From Cheiracanthium punctorium (lineage: Eukaryota > Arthropoda > Arachnida > Araneae > Cheiracanthiidae): 64,000 nucleotides of DNA. The DNA lies in assembly GCA_038373885.1 (NCBI GenBank), contig JAWZYV010001785.1, positions 248,001 through 312,000 on the forward strand, written 5' to 3'. Each line of letters starts with the position of its first letter. The stretch's first letter is position 1. A program made the position numbers and the translations under genes. The notes under the pieces were generated by a model. It had not been told where the DNA came from and made no database searches. It saw only the letters and a list, made by a program, of their open reading frames with translations. Shown piece after piece: positions 12,510 through 24,180 of this stretch.

Positions 12510-13159
12510 AGGAAATGAATGAGCTGAGAAACAATACTATGAATAACATTTTTTGAAAACTCTGAGGATTTCAGACAGGGATGAGATAGATTAAACAAGA
12601 ATTAAAAAAATTGATCGTAAATTGTTACATTCGAAAACTGAATCACTTTTTATACAAAATTTCCATTTACATGACAAGAAATTTGACTGATTGTGATATT
12701 ATTGTTGCATGTTTTTTCCCCCAATAAACGTAGTAATTCACTTTTCTTTTGCTTTGAAATTTATAATGATTAGTTAAAACCAATCAAAATTCTATCGCTA
12801 AAGTAAAAAAAAGTGAAATAGTGTAATACACCTCTTTCAGGTCTGATTTATTACAAGGGCAAAGGGGGTGTGCTCCCAGGAATCCTCGAATTTTGACAGA
12901 GAATTTGCGTAAGGCAAACAAATTTAAGGTGACTCCAGCACAAGCAGATTTTTCTAAAAGAAGGGCATTTCATCAGAAATACTTCATTACTTTAAAACGA
13001 ATCTTGATTTTAACTGGTTTGCTGTGATCGTTACTAAGACACAACGGTGGAGACTTTCATTCTATGCCCAGCATTGCTTCACCGTAGTACAGATAACCGG
13101 ATGCCAAAATTCACACTACTCTCTTAAATTAAACTTTGAATGTCGTCGTCAGCGCTGGG

Positions 13160-13500
13160 GTAAAAAAACACGCAATTTTGGTATATAAATACAAAAAAGA
13201 AAACTAATTATCTCAAGCACTTCACAAATTTTAGGATGTATGTTCACAAGCTGTACTAAACACCGGAACAAGCTGTACTAAACACCGGAAAATTTTGCAG
13301 AATGGCCACTCTTAGAAATATTTTGTTGTGCAGTTCCACGTTTAAGATTTTTTTCTGAAAGTTTCATGAAAGTTTTCGAATTTATTGCAGTGTGTAGTGC
13401 AGCTTGTAAAGAATCATCCTGGATTTTTTCGAATCCTTGGTGCAGTTAGTTTATTTTAATTTGTGTACCAAAACCGTGAGGCAGATATCGTTTCTTCGAT
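13160..13500 (+). repeat. Diverged direct repeat, second copy
   Basis: Same order of blocks as 10685-10995. Here a 21-bp piece with ACAAGCTGTACTAAACACCGG is itself duplicated in tandem at about 13248-13288. Confidence 0.7.
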
Positions 13501-14031
13501 CTATACCCTCAGATATTGGATATTTTATGTGGAGCTAAAATGATTATTTGTATTACCTATTTCCCCCTGGTAAAAATGTGCACGAAAAGTCAAATGATTG
13601 AGTAGTTACGAGCAAGGAAGAAAATAATAATAGGAAAAGATTGAAGAGTAGTTGGAAAAGATTCCATAAAGTTGGAAAGTGTATCGTTATTCATGAGTGT
13701 GCCGTATTTTTCTTCCTTGTTCCATAAAAACCCATCTTCGGAATCGAAATCTATCTTAAAATCACCTACTAAAACTATTTTACAATCTTAGCCAAGTACA
13801 TTCCAATTATACTCCCCCTTTAAAGTAAATTGTCGCGTTTTGGCACCTAACTTAGCCATCCTTTATCAAAAATTAAAACCTTGTACGACTTTCACCATTT
13901 TATTAACCCCCCCCCCATGGACTTTTAGGGCACCCACATAAATTTTGTAAAGTCGTCGCCTCTGGTACACATATAGAGTTGCAATAGTCGTAACCCCCCC
14001 CCCCCATGAAAAGTTTCTGGCTACGCCACTG

Positions 14032-14588
14032 ATCTATATCTATATATCTATATATGTATCCCAAGCGTCATTAGTATTTTGCAAATGATTGGCCAAACAT
14101 CGCTTTTATTGGTATATCATTGCTTATTTTTAAAGAATATCATTTTAATATATTGGCACGAGATCGTACTCCGATGCTGAAATTTTGTGCTCACGTAATA
14201 TGGATACCTTTACATATTATGGATATCCAAACAATAACCATCGAACAAAGTAATCTTTAAAAAAAAAATCCAAAACTTAAAGAATAAAAATTAAATCGCA
14301 GGCATTAAAACTTGAACGGAAACCACGTTCGTAATCTTAAACCTAACAACATAAACCTAAGACGAGGAGAAGGAAAGGAAATTTACAATTACAAGCTCTT
14401 TCATCAGGTGCCACCGCTTATACACTGCAAATTCAACCTAAGGGGCAGATCATTGCTATTGAGTGAAACGTGGATATGATCCAAACATGGTGGAAAAGTC
14501 CAATGATGATGCCAATACGAGATTTCAAAATAAAGTGTTGCCATCATAGAAATAGAAATAACAAAATTATATTGCAGCATGAACAATA
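14032..14588. other. Unassigned stretch
   Basis: A short (TATATC)n run at 14036-14056 follows the MITE. Beyond it I see nothing recognisable up to the Tigger element. Confidence 0.5.
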
Positions 14589-14590
14589 TA

Positions 14591-17025
14591 CAGTGAACTC
14601 TCTCTATCTGAACACATTACGACAGTCCTGGCGAAGCTCCATAGACTTAACATTAGATTAACTCTCTGTATTCTGAACACCCTCTAATCTGAACACCCCG
14701 CTATTATGAAAGCTACTTTTGATCCTCATTCAAACTTTACCTCTCCGTAAACTGAACATGTGTTCGCAATTGGAATTTGGAGAATTCCCCTGGCATGGCA
14801 ATTCAGAGAAAAACTCTTCCCCTCGTGACAGATAAGAGACAACAGGTGTTAAAATGACTGGAGGGTACATCGTTTCAAGTTTTGGATCAAGTTCTTTTGT
14901 ATTCCCTCATTCACAGAGCTCGCCCCCCCCTCCCCCTTCGGCGTTTTCATATGAGACAGTCCGGAAACCAGCCGATGGATCTGAAATAATCTGAAATTAC
15001 CGGTTTTTGATGCAACTGTAATCTTGACCAATGAAATGGAAGTGTTTAGGCAGGTGTTTGTTTAGGCATGCATTTGAAGTCATGTGTCATATGGCTTGTA
15101 GCGAGGTGAGGTAGCATCATCTGTTTAGTTTTGTTCCTTTTTGCTCAGAAAAAAAATAAAGTTTTCATCATTTCACTGTCCTTGCAGGATAAGAATCAGT
15201 GTTGTTACGTAGATATGTCAGAAATAACTGCTAAAACGAAAAAAAAGGAAAGAACTGAAACTTCAGGAAAAATACGAAGTTGTTAAAAAATTAAAGTTAA
15301 AAGTTAGTCAAAGAAAAATTGCATCAGAGTTTGGAATTTCTGTAGGCCAAGTCAACGGAATCAGCAAGAAAGAGAAAGAAATTAGAGGCACTTTTGAAAC
15401 AAATGAACCGTCTTCAAAGTGTAGAATTTTTTTAAAGAAAACAGGCAACGAGAGCATAAACAATCACGTCTGGAAGTTTTTTACACAAATGAGAGCAAAG
15501 AATCTTACTGTCACTGGACCTTTGTTAAAACAGATTGCTCTGGATTTTGCAGAAAAGGAAAATATCACAGAATTCAAAGCATCGGAAGGATGGTTGACTC
15601 GCTTCAAAGGTCGGCATAATATTGAATTTAAAATTATGAAGGGTGAAGCTGCAGATGTAAATATGGACACTGTGGAAGAGTGGAAAACTAAACTTCCGGA
15701 CTTCACAAAGGATTTCACACCAGCTGACATTTTCAATGCAGACGAAATCGGCCTGTTTTTCGGAGCTCTTCCAAATAAAACCTTAGCAGAAAGAAGTGAG
15801 AAATGCGTGGATGGGAAAATGTCGAAAGAAAGACTTACCGTCATGCTGTGTGCCAGTCCACAGGAGAGAAGCTCAAACCAGTGATAATCGGAAAAAGTGA
15901 AAAACCAAGATGGTTCAAAAATGTGAATATCGCATCATTGCCTGTTCACTATAAATCAAAGCCTGGATGTCATTCCCAATTTTCTCGCAGTGGTTGGAGG
16001 ACATCAATGAGATGATGAAGAAAAATTCTTCTTCTTGTGGATAATGCAGCATCACACAAAAAATATGCAACTGAGCAATGTGAGCCTGAAGTTTCTACCA
16101 CCGAACTGTACTCCTATTATCCAATCATTGGATCAAGGAGTAATCAAGACCTTTAAAGCTCACTACCGAATCCATTTTCTGAGGAAAATGTCCCTGGTGA
16201 TGTAGGAAGCAAATTCTGCAGCTGAACTAACAAAGAAGGTCAACGTTAAGGATGCTATCCACTGGATATCAATGGTTTGGAATGAAGTAACCCCTCACAC
16301 TATCAAGAGATGTTTTTATAAAGCAGGATTCTCGTGTGATAATGAACATTTAGGAATAGAGGACCAAGTATCAAAAGCTGTGAATGACTTGGGGTCAATT
16401 CTTCAGGAGCTTCATACTGAAATTGAACCTGACTCTTATCTCGAAGTCGATGAAGCCTTCCGATTTGTGACAACAACATCGTTGAAGAGGATAGGATAGT
16501 GAAGAAGAAGAAACAGAACCTCAAGACACTAATGAAACAAAAAGAACACATACATTCAAGAAATATGGCCAAGGGATTCAAGACCTGATGAACTATGCGG
16601 TTGAGCATCATCCGGAAGCCTTTCCACTTCTTAAACAACTAGACAACATGTATGCTACACGAGCTTATACATTACCAAAACAGACTAAAATTGCTACCTT
16701 TTTCAAGTAATGAACCATTTATGTATTATATGTAATTATGTATAATTATCTATTTTGTAAAACTTTTTTAATAATAATAAATTTAAAAAATGAGATGGTA
16801 GGATACAGGTCCGACTGAATTTTATTTGGCATTGCACTAGCTGCCAAATCAAAATTCAGCACCTCCATCTCGGTAGCCAGCGTGTCTAATCAGGCTAAGT
16901 ATTCTATATAATCTAAAATTTCACTACGTACCCACATTTCGCAATCTCCCTCTAAAGTGAACACCCCCGTAATCTGAACACTTTTCCATGGTCCCTTGAG
17001 TGTTCAGAATAGAGAGAGTCCACTG
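14591..17025 (+). mobile_element. Tigger/pogo-like DNA transposon, decayed
   Basis: The inverted ends CAGTGAACTCTCTCTATCTG and (reverse complement of the right end) CAGTGGACTCTCTCTATTCT are flanked by TA on each side (14589-14590, 17026-17027), the Tc1/mariner target. CTGAACAC is repeated several times next to both ends, a likely set of transposase-binding sites. The interior codes for a broken transposase at 15215-16710. Total length 2,435 bp is normal for a full Tigger element. Confidence 0.88.
15215..16710 (+). pseudogene. Tigger-type DDE transposase, multiply frameshifted
   Basis: The N-terminal part (frame change near 15245) reads KLKVSQRKIASEFGISVGQV, a CENP-B-like helix-turn-helix. 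The best open stretch, 15489-15884, contains the CENP-B second DNA-binding region (ASEGWLTRFKGRHNIEFKI) and the first catalytic aspartate in FNADEIGLFF. After a shift at about 15850, LLLVDNAASH near 16030 carries the second aspartate and LPPNCTPIIQSLDQGVIK near 16093-16146 the third. The C-terminus ends KIATFFK followed by TAA, like other Tigger proteins. At least four frameshifts or stops separate these parts, so it cannot be functional. Confidence 0.88.
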
Positions 17026-18494
17026 TATATGAATATAAACTGTAACAATATTTCTAATAATTAAGTTTAAAAGCCAAAAAGAGAAAAATAATGCCTATCA
17101 ATACATAAATCATAAATCACTTTAAAAAAATACTATTTAGTTGCGAGTACTAAACTGCGTAGTTAACGAATTAAGTCATTTATATCTATGAGCAGCAAAC
17201 AGAGTATAGTTTATAAGATTTTTTTTCCAGCGGTTATACGTTAAAAAATATCAAAACACTTTCCAAAATCGAACATGCTATTATTGTCTTATCAAAAATC
17301 TTAGTATGTCCCTTCGCCCAAAGATCCGAATAGAACTTTTTCCACTTTTGCTTCGGGTTATTAAAAAAAGGGCAATTGCATGTTCGCATTACTACTAAAA
17401 TGCATTTCAGACATTTACTTACATAGACTTTAAGTATGAACCAAAATTTATTTTCTTTGTCGAGAAAAAACTAATAAATAATCTGTACAGTATTTCTTCT
17501 ACATGATACCACACGACGGTATCGTATACCGCAGAAGGGAAATCTTTAACGTTGCTCTTCAATGATGAAGCTGAGCTTAACTTCATCAATAAAGGATTGA
17601 GAGATCCCTTTGGAAAAATTCTGTGCACGCGCTTTAATTCAAAATTATAATAATACTAAGACGTCAAAGCCCGTTGTGGAGGCAATCACAGCGGGCGCTA
17701 GAAAAAGAACATTTGACGAAAATATGTCTACATCAATATACTTAATCTTCGTCCTCCTAAAATAAATAACTTTATATTCATTTTTTATAATATACCCAAA
17801 TCAAATTTCATGTTTTAATGGAAATACGCGGAAACTTTTCGCATTGGTACGATTTCGTTTTGTGCACTCAGCCTCTCATATTAATGCTTCAACAGACGAT
17901 CATTTAAACGAAAAAAAAAAATTATGTTATCTGCAAAACTATTTTAAATGAATTTGAAGTGAAAATTTTGCGCGCGATTCCAAGTCTGATAACCGTGATG
18001 ATGACGGCATTGTCACTTGAAACAGCTAATTTTGTCACGCAAATGGTTCACCTTTTTTAGTCTCGGAAATAAAATGGAACTGAAAGAAGAAAAATCGCTT
18101 AAAAATGAGGGAAAGGGTAGATTTTCAGATTTTTAAAGTAGAGCAGATTGTTTTCTATGTTTTTATAAATAAATATGAAAAATTTCAGGCGGATCGTACA
18201 AACGGTGTAAAAGTTATAGCACTTTTTGTGCTTTTTAATCTTCTAGGAGTAATGGCGGTAAGTTTTATCTTGGTTTCCCGGATTCGTTAGAGAGCGAGTC
18301 AAGGATCAGCATAACTATACAGTAGGATAAAACATTGATTACTAGAGAAAAATCAATTTTCAACACTACTTTTAAGCTTTAATACTGAAAGTTTTGTGTA
18401 CGAAAAGCGTGCGTTTTCGGGAAAAGAAAAAAAAAAAACTAGATGTGCTAGGGTGTAAACTGAAGGTGAAGGATCGGAATTTCACACTTTAGCC
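17026..18494. other. Unassigned AT-rich stretch
   Basis: No element ends or known genes. A possible small exon at 18189-18257 is listed separately. Confidence 0.4.
18189..18257 (+). other. Possible small exon encoding a membrane segment
   Basis: AATTTCAG lies directly before and GTAAGT directly after a 69-bp stretch that is open in one frame and reads a hydrophobic segment (VKVIALFVLFNLLGVMA). The donor matches the consensus well, while the acceptor lacks a strong pyrimidine tract. The frame is open on both sides, so this may be chance in AT-rich DNA. Confidence 0.15.
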
Positions 18495-18950
18495 CATAGG
18501 TTCCCAACCTTTTTTGAACTGGCACCCCCTTTTCTAGTAAATATTTCAATACCGCCTCCCCTCCCACTCCAGAGAAATAAGAGCGTACATAATGCATGGT
18601 GAAAACAAGAATTAAATAAAAAAAAATTACTAATAAATAGAATATTGTTGGAATTGAAACTCGACTGAATTTCTTCTTCATTTAAAAAAGAGGAATAAAA
18701 GTTTTAGAGAGGTATCTCTTTCTCTCAACAGCGAAGTTTCATATCGAAATATGTGAATTTTCGCATGCGTGATAGAAATGAATTATCAGAGTGATTTTTA
18801 AGTCTTTTTTAGACTATATATTTGGTATTTTCTTCCCACGCCCCTCCGTGCCATATCAACGCCTCCTAATTTTCTCTGGGTCTTTTACCGCCCCCCTGAA
18901 AGCCCCAAACGTCCACATGGGGGCGTTATCACCCACGTTAGGAACCTATG
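18495..18950. mobile_element. hAT-like MITE, 456 bp
   Basis: The ends CATAGGTTCCCAACCT and (reverse complement) CATAGGTTCCTAACGT are inverted repeats. Flanks CTTTAGCC (18487-18494) and CTTTAACA (18951-18958) agree at six of eight positions, a decayed 8-bp duplication. Subterminal CCGCCTCCCC / CCGCCCCCC blocks are present. Non-coding. Confidence 0.65.
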
Positions 18951-19370
18951 CTTTAACAGAAGGTTGAAGGGGACTTGTTGCTTTCCCAAAAGCTAGTGTA
19001 GAAGAGTCACCTAGGGCCAAAACTATCTAAAACATATTAGCGACGTCAGTAATCTTTAAGAATATAAGAACTGGTACTTCGAGTGGCTAAATCAATACTG
19101 GAGTTCAGCTACGATGGCACGATAGCTAAAGGTTTGGAGAAAGTTTGGTACACGGCAGCATGAGGGCAGCTATTGTAAGTTCGCTGACCATCAGGAGATA
19201 TATTTATTCCCTTTCAGTGTTTTGTTCCCAATGTGACTATGGTAGATGATGTAATTCGGATACAGTTTAGCAGGAGATTTTTTTTTTTTGTGAACTTGTT
19301 GGATGACGAGCCTTTTGCTGGCATTATAACAACTCAGTATTTGTACTGCATTTGAGGCAAACCTACACGC

Positions 19371-19540
19371 GGGATATCTGCCTTGGGCAGAGGACTTTTT
19401 AAGGGGATCTAAAGTGTATTTATATCTCGAGAAAAATGTCCAAAGCTCAACATCGTTAGATCGACAGCTGCACGTGTAGGACGGATGGCTCACACTTCAG
19501 TCATTTAGCATGGTCAGTATCTTATCCACTCGGACATGGT
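19371..19540 (-). repeat. tRNA-headed SINE, copy 1 (decayed)
   Basis: Shares, in the same order, AGGACTTTTTAAGGGG, ATATCTCGAGAAAA, CAAAGCTC-A, GTTAGATCGACAGC, CTTATCCACTCGG with copies at 35853, 54670, 56100 and (opposite strand) 63795. In the minus-strand sense the tRNA-like head lies at the right side. The head is too diverged here to read box A and B confidently. Confidence 0.5.
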
Positions 19541-20780
19541 GATGGTACCCCAGCAACATCGGTAAGGGTTAGACTGTTGGAAAGTTGAGAACTATTACTG
19601 GCTTATTTGGCAAGATAATCGGCTTGATCATTGCCAAATTTACCGACATGCGCTGCACTGAAGGGTACAGGCTTTTTGTATGAAGAGAATTTCAGCGTAT
19701 AGTTACTGTACACTTTTTAAAAAGAGGATATGCAATGTAGGAGTAATCACCAAGAACCAAAAGTAAAAGCGGAATAACAACAAACTGCGTATTTGGGGTT
19801 CCCAGAAGGTGGGTTTGTTCTGATACTCATTGAGATAATCAGACCTTAAAATTAACAAAAAAAAAAAAGAATCCCTCCTTTCTCTTGTACGTTCTATATA
19901 TTTCTCCAAAATCCGGATGGTGCGTTGGTAATGAATGGCAAGTCACATGTATCCGGAATAGGCAACATCGGTAAGAGAGAAAGCGCACCAAAGAAAAAGA
20001 GAAAAGCTATAATTCTAATAATCACGCTCATTACCGATTAAGCAAAAGCGATTTCGAGACATGAGTGGTGGTGTTTCTGCATAATTTACTCCCGAAACCC
20101 AGAAAACCAATAGAGCCTTACTTTTAAGAAGAAAAAAAATGTTACTGATTTCTCTCATGTTGCACGCGCGAGTACGAGCAGCGAAGATGAAAGTTCATTC
20201 CAATCTTCAGCAGGTATTCGAGAAAATTTTTATAAAAAATACGGGTCTTTTTCAATATCATTTTTCTATTCAGCCGGGGAGTGTTCATGTACAAACAAAC
20301 GGATATCTTTATACGGATACTTTTCTTAGATATCTAAACGAAAGAGAAAGTTAAAAGTAGTTTTAGTTTCTTTCTGGTGAATCCAATACGTAATTTTTCA
20401 AACGATATTTCAGTAGAAAATGAAAGAAGAAGAAATATAGTAAGTTTTTAAGTTATATTAAAGAGTAACAAAAGTAAAACGGGTAAAGGTCTTTTTCCCC
20501 ATCAACTTCTTGAAGCTTGAACAGTTCCTGTTAAGACACGGAAAGAAGAATTCGTCTGGTATAATTTTAGTGATATAGTTTTGTTTTCGCTCGGACGGCT
20601 ATCGACCCAGCGAAATTATTTGTGGGACGCCGGCCTCAGAGGAGATCGTTTAAGATTATATACACTCCACCAAGGATTAGACCACGTTTTATACCCTTAG
20701 GGCAGTGGGCTAAATATTTATAAATATCTCCATGAGCGACAAATTTATCCAATCGAAAAGCACGAAGGATTTTTTTTTTC
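19541..20780. other. Unassigned stretch
   Basis: No gene recognised. An open frame of 71 codons at 20139-20354 has no known motif. An A-rich run lies at 19856-19869. Confidence 0.4.
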
Positions 20781-20984
20781 GAATGGCCGGCTCTTGACAG
20801 CTACAAGAGCAGGAGATGCCAGTCATTTCATTATAGGGGCGCCAATCAGGCAGTCCAACGCTGCCCTTTGAGTGGTCTCCTAATTTAGAAGCCATTCGAC
20901 ATGAGAAGCCTAACACTTGTTAGTGACACTTGGAATTATCATACCTCAGGTATTGCTTGAACATGTAGGACACTGGAGACAACA

Positions 20985-21085
20985 GATTTTACATGCACCA
21001 GCTCCTTTTAGGGTACAAGGTCCAACAGTAATTCAATCGGGGGAGACAGTCCTCCTACAAGTCGCTGACCAAGGTCGGCGTTACT
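20985..21085 (+). repeat. Dispersed repeat shared with 32715-32826 (opposite strand)
   Basis: ATGCACCAGCTCCTTTTAGG, CAACAGTAATTCAA, GGGAGACAGTCCTC and GCTGACCAAGGTCGGCGTTAC align in order with the reverse complement of 32715-32826. I do not recognise the family; it could be a SINE or the 3' end of a LINE, because the other copy has an (ATT)n-like tail. Confidence 0.55.
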
Positions 21086-21258
21086 TTACTTTCGAGGTTC
21101 TTATAACGTATAAAATTTAACTGACAAGGCTACTGATCGACTTGTAAAATTTATGCATTATTGTATTGATATCCGAGAAACATACTTGTAAAGTTTTGTG
21201 TAGTTTATGCATGTTTCATTTTGAGGTAATTTGAGAGACGTACTTCAAAACGTTACAG

Positions 21259-21416
21259 CACTGGTTCCAAAACGATGGTTCGCGAATCCCTTGATATAAC
21301 ACGCGAATCCCAAGGGGTTCACGAAAATAATATAACAACGACAACACAAGGGGTTAGCCGATTTCTTTCGGATTTTAGAAAAGGTTCGCAAGGCAAAAAG
21401 AGGTTGGGAACCACAG
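21259..21416. mobile_element. hAT MITE, 158 bp
   Basis: Ends CACTGGTTCCAAAACG and GTTGGGAACCACAG are inverted repeats of the CAGTGGTTCCCAAC type. The flanks CGTTACAG (21251-21258) and CGTTATAG (21417-21424) are an 8-bp duplication with one mismatch. Confidence 0.7.
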
Positions 21417-21473
21417 CGTTATAGTATCAAATCGTTATTGAGCTGCGCAAAAGTTAAGTGAAGCTGCGTACAG

Positions 21474-21844
21474 TAGAGATGAGTTCGGGCTCATTTATTG
21501 AAGCCCGAGCCCGAGCAATATTATTAAAGTTGGAGCCCGAGCCCGCCCGAGCCCGAAATTTCAGCTAAAGACAAATAAAATTAACTACTTCATTAATAGG
21601 ATACAATAATTTTTGGAGCTTCACACACCTCCTAGTCCCCCGTGCCGCTATTTTTTGAAATAAGTACGTCTATTTATCCCATGAATCACTTTTTAAAATC
21701 TGTTTCAAGGAGTATGTTCAACAAAGGAGAAATTTTTCACGAGCCCGAGCCCGAACGCAATCGTGAATTACAGATCCCGAGCCCGAGTCGGGCCCGGGCT
21801 CGGGCTCGGGCTTTCGGGCTCGGGCTGAGCCCGTCTCATCTCTA
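21474..21844. mobile_element. hAT MITE with GAGCCC-rich ends
   Basis: Starts TAGAGATGAGTTCGGGCTC and ends GAGCCCGTCTCATCTCTA, flanked by a perfect 8-bp duplication GCGTACAG (21466-21473, 21845-21852). Arrays of the hexamer GAGCCC / GGGCTC lie next to both ends and stand out from the AT-rich surroundings. A second, older copy is at 30912-31287. Confidence 0.8.
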
Positions 21845-22542
21845 GCGTACAGTAGACTAACATTAAGGATTAACAACAAGACTTATGATAAAAAGTCAAA
21901 CTTCAATAATCATTCCTAGATAAAAATATTTTGGAGAATCAACAATATGAAAGGGAAAACCCACGGAAGTAACAGCTTGTAATTTTAAAGTCAATGACAG
22001 CAAACCCAATGGGATTTTTAAATTATTATTGCAATGTGTCACAGTGCAGTAAAAGTGCATCCGATTGGTCAGCACCGAATAAAACGCTAAGCAAGCGATA
22101 AACAAGAAGGTTTAAGCCCGTTATTTCACAACCAGTAAATGTCAGTTGAGTCCAAACTTTTGTGATCGAGCAGTGAGGAGATTCGTCATAAAATTTTTGC
22201 ACCACAACTACATCGTCTATTCTGGAGTCGCACATCATCATACGGACAGTGGTTTCGAGATAATCATCTCATCACATCAGTGTCACTGTTGGTTTTGGAA
22301 AGAGGGGGGTTATATGAAGTTAAGTGATATAGATCCCTTGTCGCGGGTCATTGTGCATGACTGAACCAGAAAACAACAACCATTCTCTTGCTGCAGCTTG
22401 GCCATGAAGCCGACGGGTCTCGTAAAAGCGTTATTTTGGTGGTAGACATTACAATGTGCGTGACACAGTTTCTCATTATGTGAGAACAGTCATTTACCGA
22501 TCAGCGGGCAACGTGAGACGATCCACCCCTTAACTGTGTCAC
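21845..22542. other. Unassigned stretch
   Basis: No element ends seen. Overlapping small frames on both strands near 22026-22364 look like shadows; none shows a known domain. Confidence 0.4.
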
Positions 22543-22838
22543 CAGGGGCGTAATAATAGGGTGGCAGGACGGGTAAAATGCCCCCCCCCCTCCCTATTTA
22601 TTATTACAAAATTTAGTAAAATTGTTAGCTTTGTATTCAATTAATTTAACTTACCTGCTGAAGTACATACTGTAATTAAACAAAAACAAAAGTATCAAGA
22701 TATGAAGGTATTTGTGAGAAAAATATATCGACCAGTTTTGAAAAGTGCAGTAATAAAGGGAGCCCCCATCTGAGCCATTGATGGAGGTCCCCATCCCAAG
22801 AATTCGCCTCGGGCCTCAACGATATATTTATGCCACTG
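22543..22838. mobile_element. hAT-like MITE, decayed
   Basis: Ends CAGGGGCGTAATAATAGGG and (reverse complement) CAGTGGCATAAATATATCG are imperfect inverted repeats. The flanks TGTGTCAC and TATGTTAT agree at only five of eight positions. GC-rich subterminal blocks, non-coding. Confidence 0.5.
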
Positions 22839-23078
22839 TATGTTATCCGAAATCACTTCGGGGAACTCGAACTAACCAATTTATATGTGCTACAAAACTT
22901 TTACTTTGTAATGCACAGAACATGAATTCTAGACAGAAAGAAAGCTTAGAAGATTAGACTAATCCTGCAAAGTAAAGTAAGTAGTTAACACGTTATGAAA
23001 AATCTAAGACGTGTCTTTGAGTAACACCTTCCCCCCCCCCTCCTTTTCTTCTGTTGCTGTTGTTGTATTTGAAGCATT

Positions 23079-23177
23079 CCCAGAGAGCACGAACAGATTC
23101 TTTGAACGTCTATTAACGTTAGAAAACGTTTTCTGAACGTTAATAGACGTTCAGAGAACCTATATGCACTGTCCGGG
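23079..23177. mobile_element. Palindromic CCCAG-terminal MITE, second copy
   Basis: A 99-bp foldback starting CCCAGAGAGCACGAACAG and ending TGCACTGTCCGGG, with GAACGTCTATTAACGTT and its complement in the arms, as in 1901-2264. TT lies on both sides (23077-23078, 23178-23179), consistent with a 2-bp duplication. Confidence 0.7.
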
Positions 23178-23304
23178 TTTATTTTCGAACTTGTTTGCTT
23201 GGCTCGAAGAATCCGCTTATAAATCCTCGCCGTCGCCAAGTAAAGTGGACAACACAATGAAAGCTTTTACTTGTAAAGAGAAAGGAAATTTAAACAATCA
23301 AGGT

Positions 23305-23390
23305 ATGAGTGGGATTCGAACCCACAACCGTGTGCTTAGGCGATTGGCATGGAGATGCACAAGCCCATTAACCTTCAAGCCGCCCCCATC
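23305..23390 (-). repeat. tRNA-derived sequence (SINE head or tRNA remnant)
   Basis: On the minus strand, GGGTTCGAATCCCAC is a perfect B box with its T-arm stem, and GGCTTGAAGGTTAATGGG is a plausible D-arm region upstream at tRNA-like spacing with room for a long variable arm (serine- or leucine-type). The acceptor stem does not pair, so it is not a working tRNA gene. Confidence 0.4.
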
Positions 23391-24180
23391 CTTCTCCTGT
23401 TTCTCTACCTGTCGCCATGGTATCAACACGGAATTAACCCTTTAACGTGCGGTGTCCTCGCCGTGAGGATACAAAACACTGACGTTTTGACTGTTGTCAG
23501 TCACGAAGAATAAATTTGATTTCTATAAGAATACTCGAGGGTGACATAGTCACACGAGAATCCTTTACTTTTTAGCACATCATTTCCCTTAAAGATTGTC
23601 AGGATTATTTTTAACAGCACTGGCATCTGCTGAAAACTGCAGAATACGATGGAAATACATGGATATACCCAGACAGCACATAAACTTAAATCAAGCTTGA
23701 CATTTCTTTGAATTTGACGTATTAATACAAAGCCTGACAGTTCAATTAATTTTAAGCTTGCAGCAAGCTATCAAACAGTCATTTGAAATGTCAAGATGGA
23801 ATAGAGCTTGATTTTCCCTTTCGAAAGCGTGCAGTGATGGCGCCATCTGTGAAAGCGAATGGATATTAATTGTCTAGCGTTTCTCAAATTTGCTCATATT
23901 AAATAAAGAAAAGTTCGTAAAAGTAGTGTTTTATTTTATTATCGCACAAAACCTGGACATTAGAACACGCTAGGGGAAGGAATAAATGGGATAAGCCCCT
24001 ATGAAGTGTAACACGAGGGTAGTTTTATTAACATCTAATTAACATTAGTAATTCCATTAACTAATTAATTAGCCCTACAAATAAATTTTAATATAATTAA
24101 TACAATTTAGTTAGTTAATATACTTCACTTTATGGGTGGTTCACCATAGAATTTAAAAAAAAGATTCTATATTTCCAAAT

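Larger units (their letters stand above)
9405..13964. mobile_element. 4.6-kb hAT-type element, non-coding
   Basis: The ends CAGTGGCGCCGACTACGTGG and (reverse complement of the right end) CAGAGGCGACGACTTTAC are imperfect inverted repeats, flanked by a perfect 8-bp duplication GTACACAT (9397-9404 and 13965-13972). GTGGGTGC / GCACCCAC phrases are repeated near both ends and inside. No transposase is readable, so it is probably non-autonomous. It contains a smaller MITE (10053-10237) and diverged direct repeats (about 9893-9985 with 11206-11300; 10685-10995 with 13160-13500). A loose end of the same family lies near 54430-54478. Confidence 0.75.
9303..14031. mobile_element. hAT MITE split by a larger hAT-type element
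   Basis: The left piece (9303-9404) starts CAGTGGTGTAGGCAAGGGGG and the right piece (13965-14031) ends CTGGCTACGCCACTG. Joined across the insertion they match the complete MITE at 36589-36735 in reverse orientation, including the AATTTTTTGCC, GTATACGT-like and AACCCCCCC blocks. The flanks are TA-rich on both sides, so the outer duplication is only roughly visible. Confidence 0.65.

Noticed and set aside
12401..12598. Frame with a run of phenylalanines
   Set aside because: It is the translation of a 31-base A-run (12478-12508) and has no other content.
14470..14661. 63-codon frame at the left edge of the Tigger element
   Set aside because: It runs across the transposon end at 14591 and is a chance frame.
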